From: Talaromyces rugulosus
Taxonomy: Eukaryota > Ascomycota > Eurotiomycetes > Eurotiales > Trichocomaceae
Reading direction: 5' to 3'
Assembly: GCF_013368755.1 (NCBI RefSeq)
Contig: NC_049566.1
Span: forward strand, 3,658,001-3,722,000
DNA length: 64,000 bases
Each line of letters opens with the position of its first letter. Positions within the stretch are counted from its first letter, which is position 1. A program made the position numbers and the translations under genes. Below, in pieces: positions 22,602 through 33,055 of the stretch. The notes beneath the pieces are model-generated. The model was not told the DNA's origin. It did no database searches and saw only the letters and a list, made by a program, of their open reading frames with translations.

Positions 22602-22875
22602 TGTGACGGCTGAGCCTGAGGCTATCCCCAAGGGTAGGAGCGGCCTCGTGGCCGGATGGGAGGCCTCAGGCAGGAAGGGCATCAACCCTAACCCGCGGTG
22701 CCAGATCTGGGGATAGCCTCACCCCGGGGCCATAAGGGGTCAAGCTGGTTACCTAAGCACACAAGATAAAACCTTCCCGCAGGTCCTGGTAGTTAGATTC
22801 CTTTCCCATGCTTGTTGTTTTAGAGAATCGCACCCCTAGATAGGAATCGAATATCTTTGGAAAAGGCACGTCACA
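22602..22875 (+). repeat. 5' LTR of Gypsy-B
   Basis: 274 bp, TGTGACGG...CGTCACA. It contains a perfect 12-bp inverted repeat, GAGGCTATCCCC (22,618-22,629) and GGGGATAGCCTC (22,709-22,720), enclosing about 80 nt. Confidence 0.95.
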
Positions 22876-23096
22876 TTACAACAAGCATCGCTACACTTTA
22901 TCTTTGTCTTTCTCACGACTAGCACAGCCAGCACTCAGCTGCAGTCAGCGCTCTGGTCGGGGGTAGACTTTTCTTTATCTCAACCTCTTTGTGTTCAGCA
23001 CGGTCCGTACAGCCACGACAAACGCCTTGTCAGCGCTCTGACCCTGAACCTTCATTTACCTTCATTCGAAACCTGGAAATCTTGTGAGCCAGCACG

Positions 23097-24304
23097 ATGG
23101 CAAGACCAAGTACCGCTGACGGACGTCAGCATGGCGAGAGCGCCAGCAACGACGATGTGGGAGAGCCCAGTCGCCGCTTGACCGTTAACCTCGAAGAACT
23201 GAAGCTTGGAGATGTTCCTGAGGGACCACTCAATAAGGATGAATTCCTTGAGCTTTGCAGAAGCGACCCTGGAGGCCTGTTTGAAGGTTTATTCCAACAC
23301 CTCTCCATGCAGGAGAAACGACTAGAAGAGGCTCTCGCTGAGTCTAGCAACAACGACACAGAGGAAATCGACTCTATGAGAGAGGAGATTCAGAACCTCA
23401 AGAGCAACCTGGCCGACCATCGCCAGGCCATGTCGAACTGATCACGGAGCGTGATGCCGCAATCGCCAATACCTCTCCAGCCGGGGGAGACCACAAGAAG
23501 AAGACCACCAAGCTGCCAGATGGCCAGCTGCTATCGGATGGAATCGATCCCAAGTACGAATCATGGGAGATCGACGTCGAGAACAAGTTGGAAGCCAACG
23601 CCGACCATTACCCAACAGCCCTGGCCCGTATGGCGTACGTGAAGGGGATGTGTAAGGGAGAAGCGGCCAACCACTTGCTCCCACGATTCCGGAAGGACTC
23701 AGCACAACGTTACCAGGATGTCGGTGACATCTTCGAGCATCTGAGAACAATCTACATGGACGAGAACCGCGTGATCAATGCGAAGATGGAACTCCGTCGC
23801 CTAGCAATGAGAGATTCGAAGTTTCAGATCTTTTTGTCGAAATTCACGCTTCTTGCCCAGGAAGCTGGCCTCGCCCTATCAGAATGGAAGGAGGAACTCT
23901 ACCACAAACTCTCGTTCGACATGCAGCGCGCCATGATCAAGGAAAGCACCGACCCAATGGTGTCGTACCAGACCTTTGTACAAGGATGCCACACTACTGC
24001 CAACCGCCTCGAGCAGATCGCTGAAGGGGAACGACGCGCCCGCAGCCGTGGGATTGGGAGCAGCAAAGGCCACAGCCAGGGAGGCCACCAGTCGAATACC
24101 TCCGGAGGATCGAAGCCGAAGAATGAAGCCCCTCAACCGCAGCTCTCCTGGGAAGAAAAGAAGAAGCTAATGAGCGAGGACAAGTGCTTCAATTGCAAAC
24201 TGAGCGGTCACCGTGCTGACAAGTGCCCCCTCAAGAAGAAGGCTCCGGATCTGAAGGCCTTGGAGGATGACGCAGGCAAGGAGTCGGAAAACGCCCACGC
24301 CTAG
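23097..24304 (+). pseudogene. Gypsy-B gag, disrupted by a one-base frameshift
   Basis: Gag starts at ATG 23,097 and reads 114 codons to TGA at 23,439-23,441. The shifted frame (-1) continues without a stop from there to TAG at 24,302-24,304. It holds the typical Gag core, a long helical capsid-like region and a zinc knuckle CX2CX4HX4C at about 24,187-24,228. The join needs one extra base around 23,438 (AAC then TG). The local sequence is not a known slippery heptamer, so a one-base deletion is the simplest reading. A programmed shift is the alternative. Capsid-like protein would be truncated in this copy. Confidence 0.8.
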
Positions 24305-24348
24305 GAGAAGTCTCCTTCTTAGGCGCATCAAGTACGGACAACGAAGCT

Positions 24349-27300
24349 TTGGATCTCTCACAGCTGATGGGGAGAGAGAAGGATAGCATGACTGTATCTA
24401 TTCAGCTAGCTAAGAATGGATATTCAATTTGCACCAAAGCTTTGGCCGATACTGGAGCCAACGGATTTGCCTTTTTAGATGTATTTTTAGCGGAGAAGCT
24501 TGCACGACACTTTCAGACATACACAGTACCCGTTTCTGAACCCTGTGGGGTGAGAGGGTATGATGGGAAGACAGTGGAACCGGTCACGCACCTCATGATC
24601 TTAACACTGGTTGTTGATGGCCGGATGCAGCGGCATCTACCCTTTCTCTTAGTGCGACTAGGCCGTCACGATGTCATTTTGGGTCGTATGTGGCTGGAGA
24701 AGTACAATGTGTTGGTGGATTGCAGAAACCGTCGCCTTTTATGGCCGGAGGATGTGTCTCTCAAAGATCAAATGGAGAGAGAGCAGTTCATCCGCATGCC
24801 AAAGACAATACTAAGGAGAAATGGACCAGTCAATCTCGAGCACCAAGCTGATATGGAGCGCCGAGATCGGTTGATGGAAGAACCTGTCCCACTCCTACAA
24901 CCAGAACCCCAAAGGAAAGCGCCTGCAGTTACAGGAAGAACGCAAAGGACGCAATCAAGGATGGAACTGCAGAAAATGGAGAAAGCCTTACGATCAGAGA
25001 ACGCCACAGGACCCTTTGGCAGTACCAAGGAAGCGTCACCAGTTGTCAGTCCGACGAGAAACCCACATCGCCAACGCTCAGAAAGAAGGACGTATGGAAT
25101 GGACATAGCAATCATCGGAGCTGCCGGATTCCATCGTTGTGTGAAAAGCAAGACTACAGATGTCTTCATGACTAGTCTTTGCGAGATAGAGCAGGCGCTG
25201 GAAACTGAGAAGGAAAGAACGGCCAAGTCGACTGAAAGCGAGGAGATCAAGCAGCAGCTGCCGGATCAGTATCGCGAGTTCGCCGACGTCTTCTCGAAGA
25301 TCCGCTCAGACGAGTTGCCAGTTCACCAGAAGTATGACCACAAGATCGAGTTGAATCAGGACCTAGAGTTGGGTTATAGTCCTTTATATCGAATGTCAGA
25401 GGAACAGCTCCAAGCAGCCCGAGACTATATTATTGATAACCTGGATAAAGGATTTATCGTCCCTAGCAATGCACCATTCGCGTCTCCAATCCTCATGGCC
25501 AAGAAAGCCGATGGCGGATTCCGCTTCTGTGTTGATTACCGCAAGCTGAACGCTTTGACCAGAAAGGACCGATATCCACTGCCACTTATCGAGGAAGTCT
25601 TTGAGCGCTTGAGTAAGGCAAAGATCTTCACTAAGCTGGACATTAGGCAGGGGTTCCACCGAATCCGAATGCACCCAGTCTCCACAGATCTGACCACCTT
25701 CCGTTGTCGGTATGGCACTTTTAAGTATGAGGTAATGCCGTTTGGCCTCACCAATGGACCAGCGACGTTTCAACGACTGATCAACGATATCTTCATGGAC
25801 TACCTTGACCAGTTCGTGATTGCGTTCATCGACGATCTATTGATATACAGCGAGAACGAGCTAGAGCATGAGATGCATGTGCGACAGGTGTTGGAGAGAC
25901 TCCGAGAGGCAGGACTGCAAGCCAGTATCAAAAAATGCGAGTTCCATGTCACATCGACCAAGTATCTGGGCTTTATCATTACCTCAGAGGGGATAGAGGT
26001 CGACCCAGCAAAGATTGAGGTTATCCTTTCCTGGAAGACGCCAATGACAGTTTTGGGAGTACAGTCATTCCTTGGTTTCTGCAACTTCTATCGGAAGTTC
26101 ATAAAGGCCTACAGCCGAACTGCAAGGCCATTGCATTACCTCACTCGAACTGACGTTCCATTTATATGGAGTAAGGAGTGCGAAGAAGCATTTGAAAGTC
26201 TGAAAAAGAAATTATCGGAAGCCCCGGTGCTAGCCCATTACGACCCCAATCGCCAAACCCGCGTGGAAACGGACGCGTCAGACGGAGTAGTGGCCGCAGT
26301 CCTATCTCAACTGTGTGAGGATGAGGAATGGCATCCGGTCGCGTACTACTCCGCATCGATGACCCCAGCCGAGCATAATTACGACATCCATGACAAGGAA
26401 CTACTGGCAGTAATAAAGGCTCTGAGGGAATGGAAGTCCGAATTGGTCGGACTGAGAGGACAGGAGTCCTTTGATGTCCTATCGGATCACCGGGCTCTTG
26501 AGTACTTTATGACTACCAAAGCTCTGAACGCCCGACAAGCCCGATGGTGCGAGTTCTTGGAGGAATACCACTTTGTACTCAGATACCGACCAGGAAAAGC
26601 GAATGTATTGGCGGACACCCTCACCCGGAGAGAAGATGAAAAGGCGAAAAACCTCGACCACCGGAACCGAACGCTACTGCCGCGGCATAAAATCGACGAT
26701 AAGATCGCACTTGAGATGGCATATGCAGAACTGGTCACCCTAACTGCAGAGGATGATATTGTCACCAAGGTGTTGGCGGCCAACGAGGAATATGTGGCCG
26801 AGAAAGGTGCCGAAGTCTTACTCTCAGGGAAAGGGGAGAGCCATAGGGTGATTGAAGGACGACTTTTCTTTAATGAACGACTCTATGTTCCCAAGAAGGA
26901 CGATTTACGAGCACGACTGCTAGACGAAGTACATCGACAACCCGCAACAGCGCACCCAGGACGTACAAAGATGCTGAAGCTAGTCCGAGAACGGTTCTAC
27001 TGGGAGGCATGGAGCAATGATGTGAACCGGTATGTGGACAATTGCAAGACATGCAAGAGGACGAACACGCGCAGGGACAGGGCCCCTGGACTCCTCCAAC
27101 CGTTACCTATCCCAGTACGACCTTGGCAGCATTTGTCGATGGACTTCATGGAGCTGCCCCAGGACAAACGGGGATTCGATAACGTTTTTGTCACCGTCGA
27201 CCGCTTGACCAAAAGACCGGTCTCCATACCGTGCCACAAGGGGGTGACAGCTAGAGACATGGCAAAGTTATGGATTCGGTATATCTTCCCGTGGACAGGC

Positions 27301-28293
27301 CTGCCAGACAGCATTGTATCAGACCGAGGAGGCCAGTTCATCTCTGAGTTCTGGGGAGAGGCGTGCCGAATCCTTCACATCAAGGTAAAGCTGTCGACAG
27401 CACGGCATGCCCAGACAGATGGACAAACAGAGATAGCGAATCAGTATCTTCAGCAGCGGCTGCGGCCATATGTTAACTTTGCAATGGACGACTGGTCGGA
27501 GTACCTACCAATCATCGACTTTGCAGCTGCGTCACTGCCACAGGAATCTACAGGGATGTCCCCATTTGAGATAGAAAAAGGTTATGCTCCTCGGATGTCG
27601 TTTGATTGGGCGCCACCAACGCCGCCTAGAAGCTACACACTGAACGAGAAGGAAGCCCGAGCATGGGTACAGCGTTTAGAGCGCATATGGGACCACGCCC
27701 GCAATAATATTGCGGAAGCACAAGGCAGACAGCAACGGCAAGCGAACAAGCGCAGACGGGAGATAGACTTCGGAGTTGGTGACCACGTCTACGTCAGTAA
27801 CGAAGGATGGGATACAGGACGACCAGGCAGGAAGCTGGGCCATCAGTCCGAAGGGCCATACAAGATACTGCGTAAGATAGGACATGCCTTTGAATTGGAT
27901 TTGCCGCAGGGCGTACGAGTGCACCGTATCTTTTCCCCGGACAAGCTCCGCCGCGCCGCTTCGACCGAGCCCCTCGCTGGTCAACTGGAGGAGGAATGTC
28001 CTGAGCTCCAGGTCAACGGAAATTCGGAATGGGAAGTCGACAGGATCCTGGACTCCCGGATGCGCTGGAAGAAGCTGTGCTATCGAGTAAGCTGGCTAGG
28101 CAGGGACCCAGATCCAGTATGGTATCCAGCAGGGTACTTTTCGAACGCTCCACTGGCGCTGAAATCGTTCCATGATGCCAACCCCGAGAAGCCAGGTCCG
28201 CCGCGCCGGTTGGATGCGTGGATGAAAGCCATGGAGGAGGATCGATTTGTTGAAGAGCATGCAGATGATGACAGACCGGCAACCAACGCTTGA
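24349..28293 (+). CDS. Gypsy-B Pol polyprotein (protease, RT, RNase H, integrase, chromodomain)
   Basis: About 1314 codons open to TGA at 28,291-28,293. The first residue given is a TTG; the frame is open back to 24,271 and overlaps the end of gag in the -1 frame, so it is expected as a gag-pol fusion made by -1 frameshifting. GGAAAAC near 24,286 is a possible but non-canonical slip site. Protease DTGA lies at about residue 34. Reverse transcriptase FIDD lies near residue 493 (25,825-25,836). RNase H ETDASDG lies near residue 640. Integrase has an HHCC region near 865-905 and SDRGGQF near 990. A C-terminal chromodomain-like segment near 1228-1285 suggests chromatin-guided insertion. All catalytic motifs look whole. 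Confidence 0.93.
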   Translation: MDLSQLMGREKDSMTVSIQLAKNGYSICTKALADTGANGFAFLDVFLAEKLARHFQTYTVPVSEPCGVRGYDGKTVEPVTHLMILTLVVDGRMQRHLPFLLVRLGRHDVILGRMWLEKYNVLVDCRNRRLLWPEDVSLKDQMEREQFIRMPKTILRRNGPVNLEHQADMERRDRLMEEPVPLLQPEPQRKAPAVTGRTQRTQSRMELQKMEKALRSENATGPFGSTKEASPVVSPTRNPHRQRSERRTYGMDIAIIGAAGFHRCVKSKTTDVFMTSLCEIEQALETEKERTAKSTESEEIKQQLPDQYREFADVFSKIRSDELPVHQKYDHKIELNQDLELGYSPLYRMSEEQLQAARDYIIDNLDKGFIVPSNAPFASPILMAKKADGGFRFCVDYRKLNALTRKDRYPLPLIEEVFERLSKAKIFTKLDIRQGFHRIRMHPVSTDLTTFRCRYGTFKYEVMPFGLTNGPATFQRLINDIFMDYLDQFVIAFIDDLLIYSENELEHEMHVRQVLERLREAGLQASIKKCEFHVTSTKYLGFIITSEGIEVDPAKIEVILSWKTPMTVLGVQSFLGFCNFYRKFIKAYSRTARPLHYLTRTDVPFIWSKECEEAFESLKKKLSEAPVLAHYDPNRQTRVETDASDGVVAAVLSQLCEDEEWHPVAYYSASMTPAEHNYDIHDKELLAVIKALREWKSELVGLRGQESFDVLSDHRALEYFMTTKALNARQARWCEFLEEYHFVLRYRPGKANVLADTLTRREDEKAKNLDHRNRTLLPRHKIDDKIALEMAYAELVTLTAEDDIVTKVLAANEEYVAEKGAEVLLSGKGESHRVIEGRLFFNERLYVPKKDDLRARLLDEVHRQPATAHPGRTKMLKLVRERFYWEAWSNDVNRYVDNCKTCKRTNTRRDRAPGLLQPLPIPVRPWQHLSMDFMELPQDKRGFDNVFVTVDRLTKRPVSIPCHKGVTARDMAKLWIRYIFPWTGLPDSIVSDRGGQFISEFWGEACRILHIKVKLSTARHAQTDGQTEIANQYLQQRLRPYVNFAMDDWSEYLPIIDFAAASLPQESTGMSPFEIEKGYAPRMSFDWAPPTPPRSYTLNEKEARAWVQRLERIWDHARNNIAEAQGRQQRQANKRRREIDFGVGDHVYVSNEGWDTGRPGRKLGHQSEGPYKILRKIGHAFELDLPQGVRVHRIFSPDKLRRAASTEPLAGQLEEECPELQVNGNSEWEVDRILDSRMRWKKLCYRVSWLGRDPDPVWYPAGYFSNAPLALKSFHDANPEKPGPPRRLDAWMKAMEEDRFVEEHADDDRPATNA

Positions 28294-28308
28294 GGGCAAG
28301 CGTTTCCG

Positions 28309-28318
28309 AAGGGGGGGG
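28309..28318 (+). promoter_or_regulatory. Polypurine tract of Gypsy-B
   Basis: AAGGGGGGGG just upstream of the 3' LTR at 28,322, the expected primer site for plus-strand DNA synthesis. Confidence 0.8.
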
Positions 28319-28321
28319 TGA

Positions 28322-28595
28322 TGTGACGGCTGAGCCTGAGGCTATCCCCAAGGGTAGGAGCGGCCTCGTGGCCGGATGGGAGGCCTCAGGCAGGAAGGGC
28401 ATCAACCCTAACCCGCGGTGCCAGATCTGGGGATAGCCTCACCCCGGGGCCATAAGGGGTCAAGCTGGTTACCTAAGCACACAAGATAAAACCTTCCCGC
28501 AGGTCCTGGTAGTTAGATTCCTTTCCCATGCTTGTTGTTTTAGAGAATCGCACCCCTAGATAGGAATCGAATATCTTTGGAAAAGGCACGTCACA
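28322..28595 (+). repeat. 3' LTR of Gypsy-B
   Basis: 274 bp, no difference from the 5' LTR seen by eye. Inverted-repeat arms lie at 28,338-28,349 and 28,429-28,440. Confidence 0.95.
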
Positions 28596-29777
28596 GTGAA
28601 GCTATTTTTAAAAAACCTAGTATAGTAGATTACTTTTCTACAGTATATCGTCTTAGATTAAGATAAACTATTCACCAGTAAATTCTAGCAAACTATATGC
28701 TTCTATCTAAGGATAATCTAGAAATTATCAATAACAGTCTATCTATAAATAGATGGACAGACAAAGTACTAGAATTAGACAGTAGAATACTTCCTCTAAT
28801 GTTATATAAACTATAAGCAGACAGACTGACCACAGTAGATCCCATTGGTATAGAATATATATAATAATAGTTAGTATAGTATTACAAGATAATCTCCAAT
28901 AGAAACCCTTATAGGATTCCAGGGAGACTTAAGAATAGATATTCCTAAGGACGCTTCCTCAAGTCCGAAGGATTAAGAGTTACATGCCATAAACCAGATA
29001 AAAGAGCTCTATATCAAACAGGCAAACATTTAGAAATATTTAAAAAAAGCTAAAAAAGTATAAATAAAATACTATAACTAAGAAAAAATCTATTAGAAAT
29101 TTAAAATTAGAGAACAAGTTATACTTTAAACAAAGAATATAGCTTTGCTCTAATATAATAAAAAACTAGCCAATAGATATCTAAGTTTATTCTAAATAGT
29201 AGATATATAGGGGTTAAATGTATACAAACTTGACCTTACTCCAAGATATAGAAGAATCTATCTAGTTTTCTATATCTCTCTACTGGAGCCGCACTATACC
29301 AATACTAGGAACTATACTTCCCTAGAATTAATACTAGTAGATGGTGAATCTGAGTATACTATTTAAGGAATAGTTTAGGACCAGAAAAAAGACAGGGGAA
29401 TGGAATATATGGTTTAATGGAAAGGATGGCTGATTGAGGAAACTATTTAGGAATTAGAAGAAACTATCAGAGAAACTAAAGCCCTTGACATCTATTTATA
29501 AAAGAAAGCCGAAGGGCAAACTATATTGGAACTATGCCAGCAAACTAAAGGGAAGAGGAATAAAAGAGATTTTTTATTAAGGGTCCAAAGACCACGTATA
29601 CTGCGTAAAAAAGACAAAAAACAAAACAAACCCGAACCACCCAAGGGTATCTAAATATAAGCCCTGCAGGACACCGCATTAAAACACCAGGATATTTATA
29701 AAAAACCCCAAAGAGCAAGCAAACACATTTTAATTCAGGCCTAAAGACTGCGGCATCACTATATAAGAAGGAATTTT

Positions 29778-30787
29778 TCAGATATACCCCCAATAGTAGA
29801 GATAGTTACCAAGGATATGAGTTACCTTATGCACCCCAGCCAGCAGGCGCACGAGTTCAGGATCAAACCCAGCGCTATAACTACTAAAGGATTCCCTGTA
29901 ACCAGGGGCAGATAATCTACGCTGTATGTAGAGCGACATAGTCGGCCTATACAAAGCAGCAACACCCAATATAGAACCGCCAAAGAGGACAGGATATTGG
30001 TTTATAGACTGCTGAGCAGTAGCCAAGGGATCTACTGTCATAATAATAGGCGAATCACTCTACATCACTATAGTAAAAGCAGAACTACCCATACTAATTA
30101 GGGACTTAGCTGAATAAGGATTAGATCAATAATGTATTACTATATCTAATACCTTGATAACATCCTCCTAACCAGCAGCATAGATCGCTACTAATTCTAT
30201 AGTTACAGCAGCCTGGTCGAGCTGCTCTATAGGAACCTAGCGAATATCAATATCTGCGGAAATATATAAGCGAAAGGAAAACTTATTAGATAGTACTTGG
30301 CTGCAGACTTTTTCAACCCCTTGCACCAGAGGCAGGGTTTGTTGTTAAGGCCGAGGTACTCTAGGTTAGGGTCACGGCCTAACAATTGCAGGCACTGTTG
30401 GCAAGGTAGGAAATACACCTCTAAGAGACGCGCACAAGGCCTGTGATGGGGTGAGGAGGTTGGTGTGCTGGGTAGCGTAGTATTAGCTTTGTTATCTTTA
30501 TTATTATTGTTGTTTTTATCCTCGACGTCGTCTTTATCAGTATTAATAGGGGAGGAGAAGCACACGCGCTTCTTTATAGAGAAGGGAGTAGTGGTGGACT
30601 TGTTTTTCTTTAAGAATGATTTCTTTAATGATTTTTTCTATACTATAGACCATAATGTATTAGTGGCTATACTATTAACAGTATATGTTGGCCAGGTATA
30701 GCCTGATACAGAGATATCCCTGCCAGAGGATGAGGTAATCAGTAAAGTAGCTGGGAGATGGTAGAGAGTCTTCTTTTTTAAAGTTAT
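29778..30787 (-). pseudogene. RIP-killed copy of the Gypsy-A antisense accessory gene
   Basis: Equivalent to the intact gene at 33,116-34,125 and at exactly the same distances from the pol stop (124 nt to its own stop, 1133 nt to its start). The start ATG is now ATA and the intron donor GTGAGT is now ATAAGT. Two open pieces remain: 29,778-30,041 (C-terminal exon) and 30,227-30,565, which still shows the PCQXC motif and a run of Asn where the intact copy has Asp. Its presence in a second copy shows that the gene belongs to the element and is not a chance capture at one locus. Confidence 0.85.
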
Positions 30788-31135
30788 TCTATAAACTATT
30801 AGTGAATAACAAACTAAGCAAATATTCAAACAGATATTATAATCAATATAAGATAACTAGTAGAAGATATATCATTTACGTTTGGATAGCATAAACGAAC
30901 GAGAGAGTAGAAAGGATAAGTACAGGATCAGTAGTAATATGATAGACTGTTTAGTGATGAGGAAGAAGAAATAAATAATGGCCTGATCTATAAACGATAT
31001 ATCAATAATACGCGTGGGTGGGTCTATATACTATACGCGCTGGTCCCTGTAATAACAGCGCCTAAGCTTATTTATATCTTCTATAAGAACCTGCATAAAG
31101 AACACCAGCGCAGCTTCTAAGAAAAGGGGGGATAA

Positions 31136-31346
31136 TATGAGGCCATGAGACCTTCAGGATGTACTAGATGCCGTATCTCGCTATACTAGCCTTATAGAGG
31201 GTTGCCAAGCCACTAATGAAGCGGCATATATATACTGACCTTCGCATAGGGGTTGCCGAAGGTCAGCAATCAGTTTGACTACCTAGCGAACCATAGCTTT
31301 ACTATCGAATCCAACTCTTGCCTGCTCTCTATATAATATCCTCACA
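31136..31346 (+). repeat. 3' LTR of Gypsy-A'
   Basis: 211 bp. The first bases TGTGAGG have become TATGAGG. It is followed by the target duplication AATGC and LINE copy 3. Confidence 0.92.
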
Positions 31347-32556
31347 AATGCACCCAGGGGCCTAGAAGACCACTAAAGACATCCTACTTCAGAAGCCAGG
31401 GAAGCCTGATTATACCTAGATAAAGACCTAAAAAGTAATAAGCTTGCTTAGCTGCCTAGGCAAGGTTGTTAAGAAGCTAGCTACAGGCCTTATAGCGGAC
31501 TAGTATGAGACCCAGGGGGCTTTACACCCTGGACAAATAGGATACAGGCAGGGCCGTGAGGCTATTGACGCGGTGGCCTGCCTTGTGCAAACAGTACACA
31601 AAAGATAGACTCAAAAGCTTCTCACAGGCACTATCTTTATTAACGTTATAGAGGCCTTCGACCATGTTGACCCCTATAAGCTTAGTAAAGCTATAGAAGC
31701 TGCAGGCCTAGATAATGACTTTATAAGATAGACCTTATCCTTCCTTACAAATAGAAGGATCAGCCTTATAATTAACAGTTATAAAGCCCCTAAACAGCCT
31801 ATTGACTCAGAGCTACCCCAGGGCTCACCAGTCTCCCTAATCCTCTTTCTTATCTATATCCAGGGTATATTTCAGGCTATGGAACAGCAGATACCAGAGA
31901 TCAAGACCCTGTCCTATACCGATAACATAGACCTAATAGCCCAGGGAAACTCAGTTTTTAAAATCTGCAAACAGCTAGAAGCAGCAGCAAAAGCTGCTAT
32001 TAAGTAAGGACTGACAAATAGCATTAAATTCAACCCTAAAAAGACAGAGGCCATCCTATTCTCTAGGACCACCAGCAGAGAACATAAAAATCAAATCCAG
32101 AAAGCTAGGGTGCAGATAAAAGACGCTTTAATAACATTCTCCCCAACAGCCATTCAGTAATTAAGGGTCTTACTAGATCCAAAGCTTATCCTTAAAGCCC
32201 ACTATAAGTACCACCTACAAAAAGGTTAAAATACTAAAAGACGAGTGCAGGCACTGTACAAGGCCCAGAGGCTCCTCCTAGACCTGGTATAGTGAATCTA
32301 AAAGGCCACCACGCAGTCAGTGGCGCTTTATAAGGCTAAGCTTTGGTAATATAGGCAAAAGAACTATCTAAAAGAACTATAAGGCTTAATTAATAACCAG
32401 ACCTAGGCAGTTACAGACATGCTAAAGTCTACCCTATTAAGACCACTTATAAAAGAGATAGCTTTGAAACCAGCAAAGGCCCTATTAAATAATAAATAGT
32501 GATGGTATACCCTAAGACTTCTAAGACTTTCCTAGGGGCATCTAGCAGCAGAAATA
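31347..32556 (+). pseudogene. LINE copy 3, segment 2 (reverse transcriptase part of ORF2)
   Basis: Continues LINE ORF2 from the Gypsy-A' insertion to the AAATA target duplication of Gypsy-A (32,552-32,556). The catalytic motif is changed to YTDN near 31,915. Scattered TAG/TAA codons and RIP-type changes are present. Confidence 0.88.
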
Positions 32557-32767
32557 TGTGAGGATATTATATAGAGAGCAGGCAAGAGTTGGATTCGATA
32601 GTAAAGCTATGGTTCGCTAGGTAGTCAAACTGATTGCTGACCTTCGGCAACCCCTGTGCGAAGGTCAGTATATATATGCCGCTTCATTAGTGGCTTGGCA
32701 ACCCTCTGTGAGGCTAGTGTAGCGAGGTGCGGCATCTGGTGCGTCCCGAAGGTCTCACGGCCTCACA
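32557..32767 (-). repeat. 3' LTR of Gypsy-A
   Basis: 211 bp, TGTGAGG...CTCACA. It contains a 10-bp perfect inverted repeat CTGACCTTCG/CGAAGGTCAG (32,637-32,668 with a 12-nt loop), likely a stem-loop in LTR RNA. Confidence 0.95.
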
Positions 32768-32770
32768 TTA

Positions 32771-32781
32771 CCCCCCCTTTT
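32771..32781 (-). promoter_or_regulatory. Polypurine tract of Gypsy-A
   Basis: Minus-strand AAAAGGGGGGG next to the 3' LTR. It is the plus-strand primer site for reverse transcription. Confidence 0.85.
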
Positions 32782-32782
32782 C

Positions 32783-33055
32783 TTAGAAGCTGCGCCGGTG
32801 TTCTTCGCGCAGGTTCTTGTAGGAGGTGTAAATAAGCTCAGGCGCCGTTGTTACGGGGACCAGCGCGTGTGGTGTGTGGACCCACCCACGCGTGTTGTTG
32901 ATATATCGTTTGTGGGTCGGGCCGTCGTTTGTTTCTTCTTCCTCACCACCAAACAGTCTATCGCGCTGCTGCCGACCCTGTGCTTGTCCCCCCTGCTCTC
33001 TCGTTCGTTTGTGCTGTCCGAACGTAAGTGATATGTCCTCTGCTGGTTGTCTCAT
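32783..33055 (-). CDS. Possible small sense-strand ORF of Gypsy-A
   Basis: A 90-codon frame in sense direction, ending immediately before the polypurine tract. It is very hydrophilic, rich in Arg, Gln and Glu, with no recognised domain. The equivalent stop is kept in the RIP-mutated copy (near 31,118). It lies divergently from the accessory gene at 33,116 and could simply overlap that gene's promoter or 5' UTR. Low confidence as a real protein. Confidence 0.3.
   Translation of the reverse strand: MRQPAEDISLTFGQHKRTREQGGQAQGRQQRDRLFGGEEEETNDGPTHKRYINNTRGWVHTPHALVPVTTAPELIYTSYKNLREEHRRSF

Larger units (their letters stand above)
22602..28595 (+). mobile_element. Gypsy-B: young Ty3/Gypsy element nested in Gypsy-A'
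   Basis: 5994-bp LTR retrotransposon with 274-bp LTRs that I read as identical (22,602-22,875; 28,322-28,595), flanked by the target duplication GTGAA (22,597-22,601; 28,596-28,600). It carries gag and one long pol frame in protease, reverse transcriptase, RNase H, integrase, chromodomain order. No RIP signs are visible, so it inserted after its host element was mutated. It differs from Gypsy-A in LTR, gag and pol sequence. Gag has a one-base frameshift (see its entry), so this copy may not be autonomous. Confidence 0.95.
19694..29654 (+). pseudogene. RIP-killed pol of Gypsy-A', interrupted by Gypsy-B
   Basis: Runs from the gag/pol frameshift point to the original stop TAA at 29,652-29,654, with Gypsy-B inserted at 22,601. 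Without that insertion the distance from gag stop to pol stop is 3959 nt, the same as in the intact copy. Protease, reverse transcriptase (former YLDD now YLDN near 20,900), RNase H, integrase and chromodomain regions can be followed through many TAG/TAA codons. Short open pieces remain at 19,996-20,211 and 21,868-22,095. Confidence 0.88.
18183..31346 (+). mobile_element. Gypsy-A' : RIP-mutated Ty3/Gypsy chromovirus copy, split by Gypsy-B
   Basis: A complete LTR retrotransposon with 211-bp LTRs (18,183-18,393 and 31,136-31,346) and target duplication AATGC on both sides (18,178-18,182; 31,347-31,351). Subtracting the Gypsy-B insertion and its duplicated GTGAA leaves 7165 bp, identical in length to the intact Gypsy-A copy at 32,557-39,721. 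Gag and pol lengths also match exactly. Differences are transitions of the RIP type, so the copy died by point mutation alone. Order: LTR, gag, pol, an oppositely oriented accessory gene, polypurine tract, LTR. Confidence 0.93.

Noticed and set aside
24271..24304. Canonical slippery site for Gypsy-B gag/pol
   Set aside because: The overlap only offers G GAA AAC, which does not fit X XXY YYZ; the mechanism stays open.
23126..28405. Minus-strand frames opposite Gypsy-B (for example 24,768-25,250 and 28,013-28,405)
   Set aside because: Shadows of the gag and pol frames. Unlike in Gypsy-A there is no intergenic space for an antisense gene.
29545..30829. Small minus-strand frames as independent fungal genes
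   Set aside because: They align in order and spacing with the antisense accessory gene of Gypsy-A and carry RIP-type changes; they are pieces of one dead copy.
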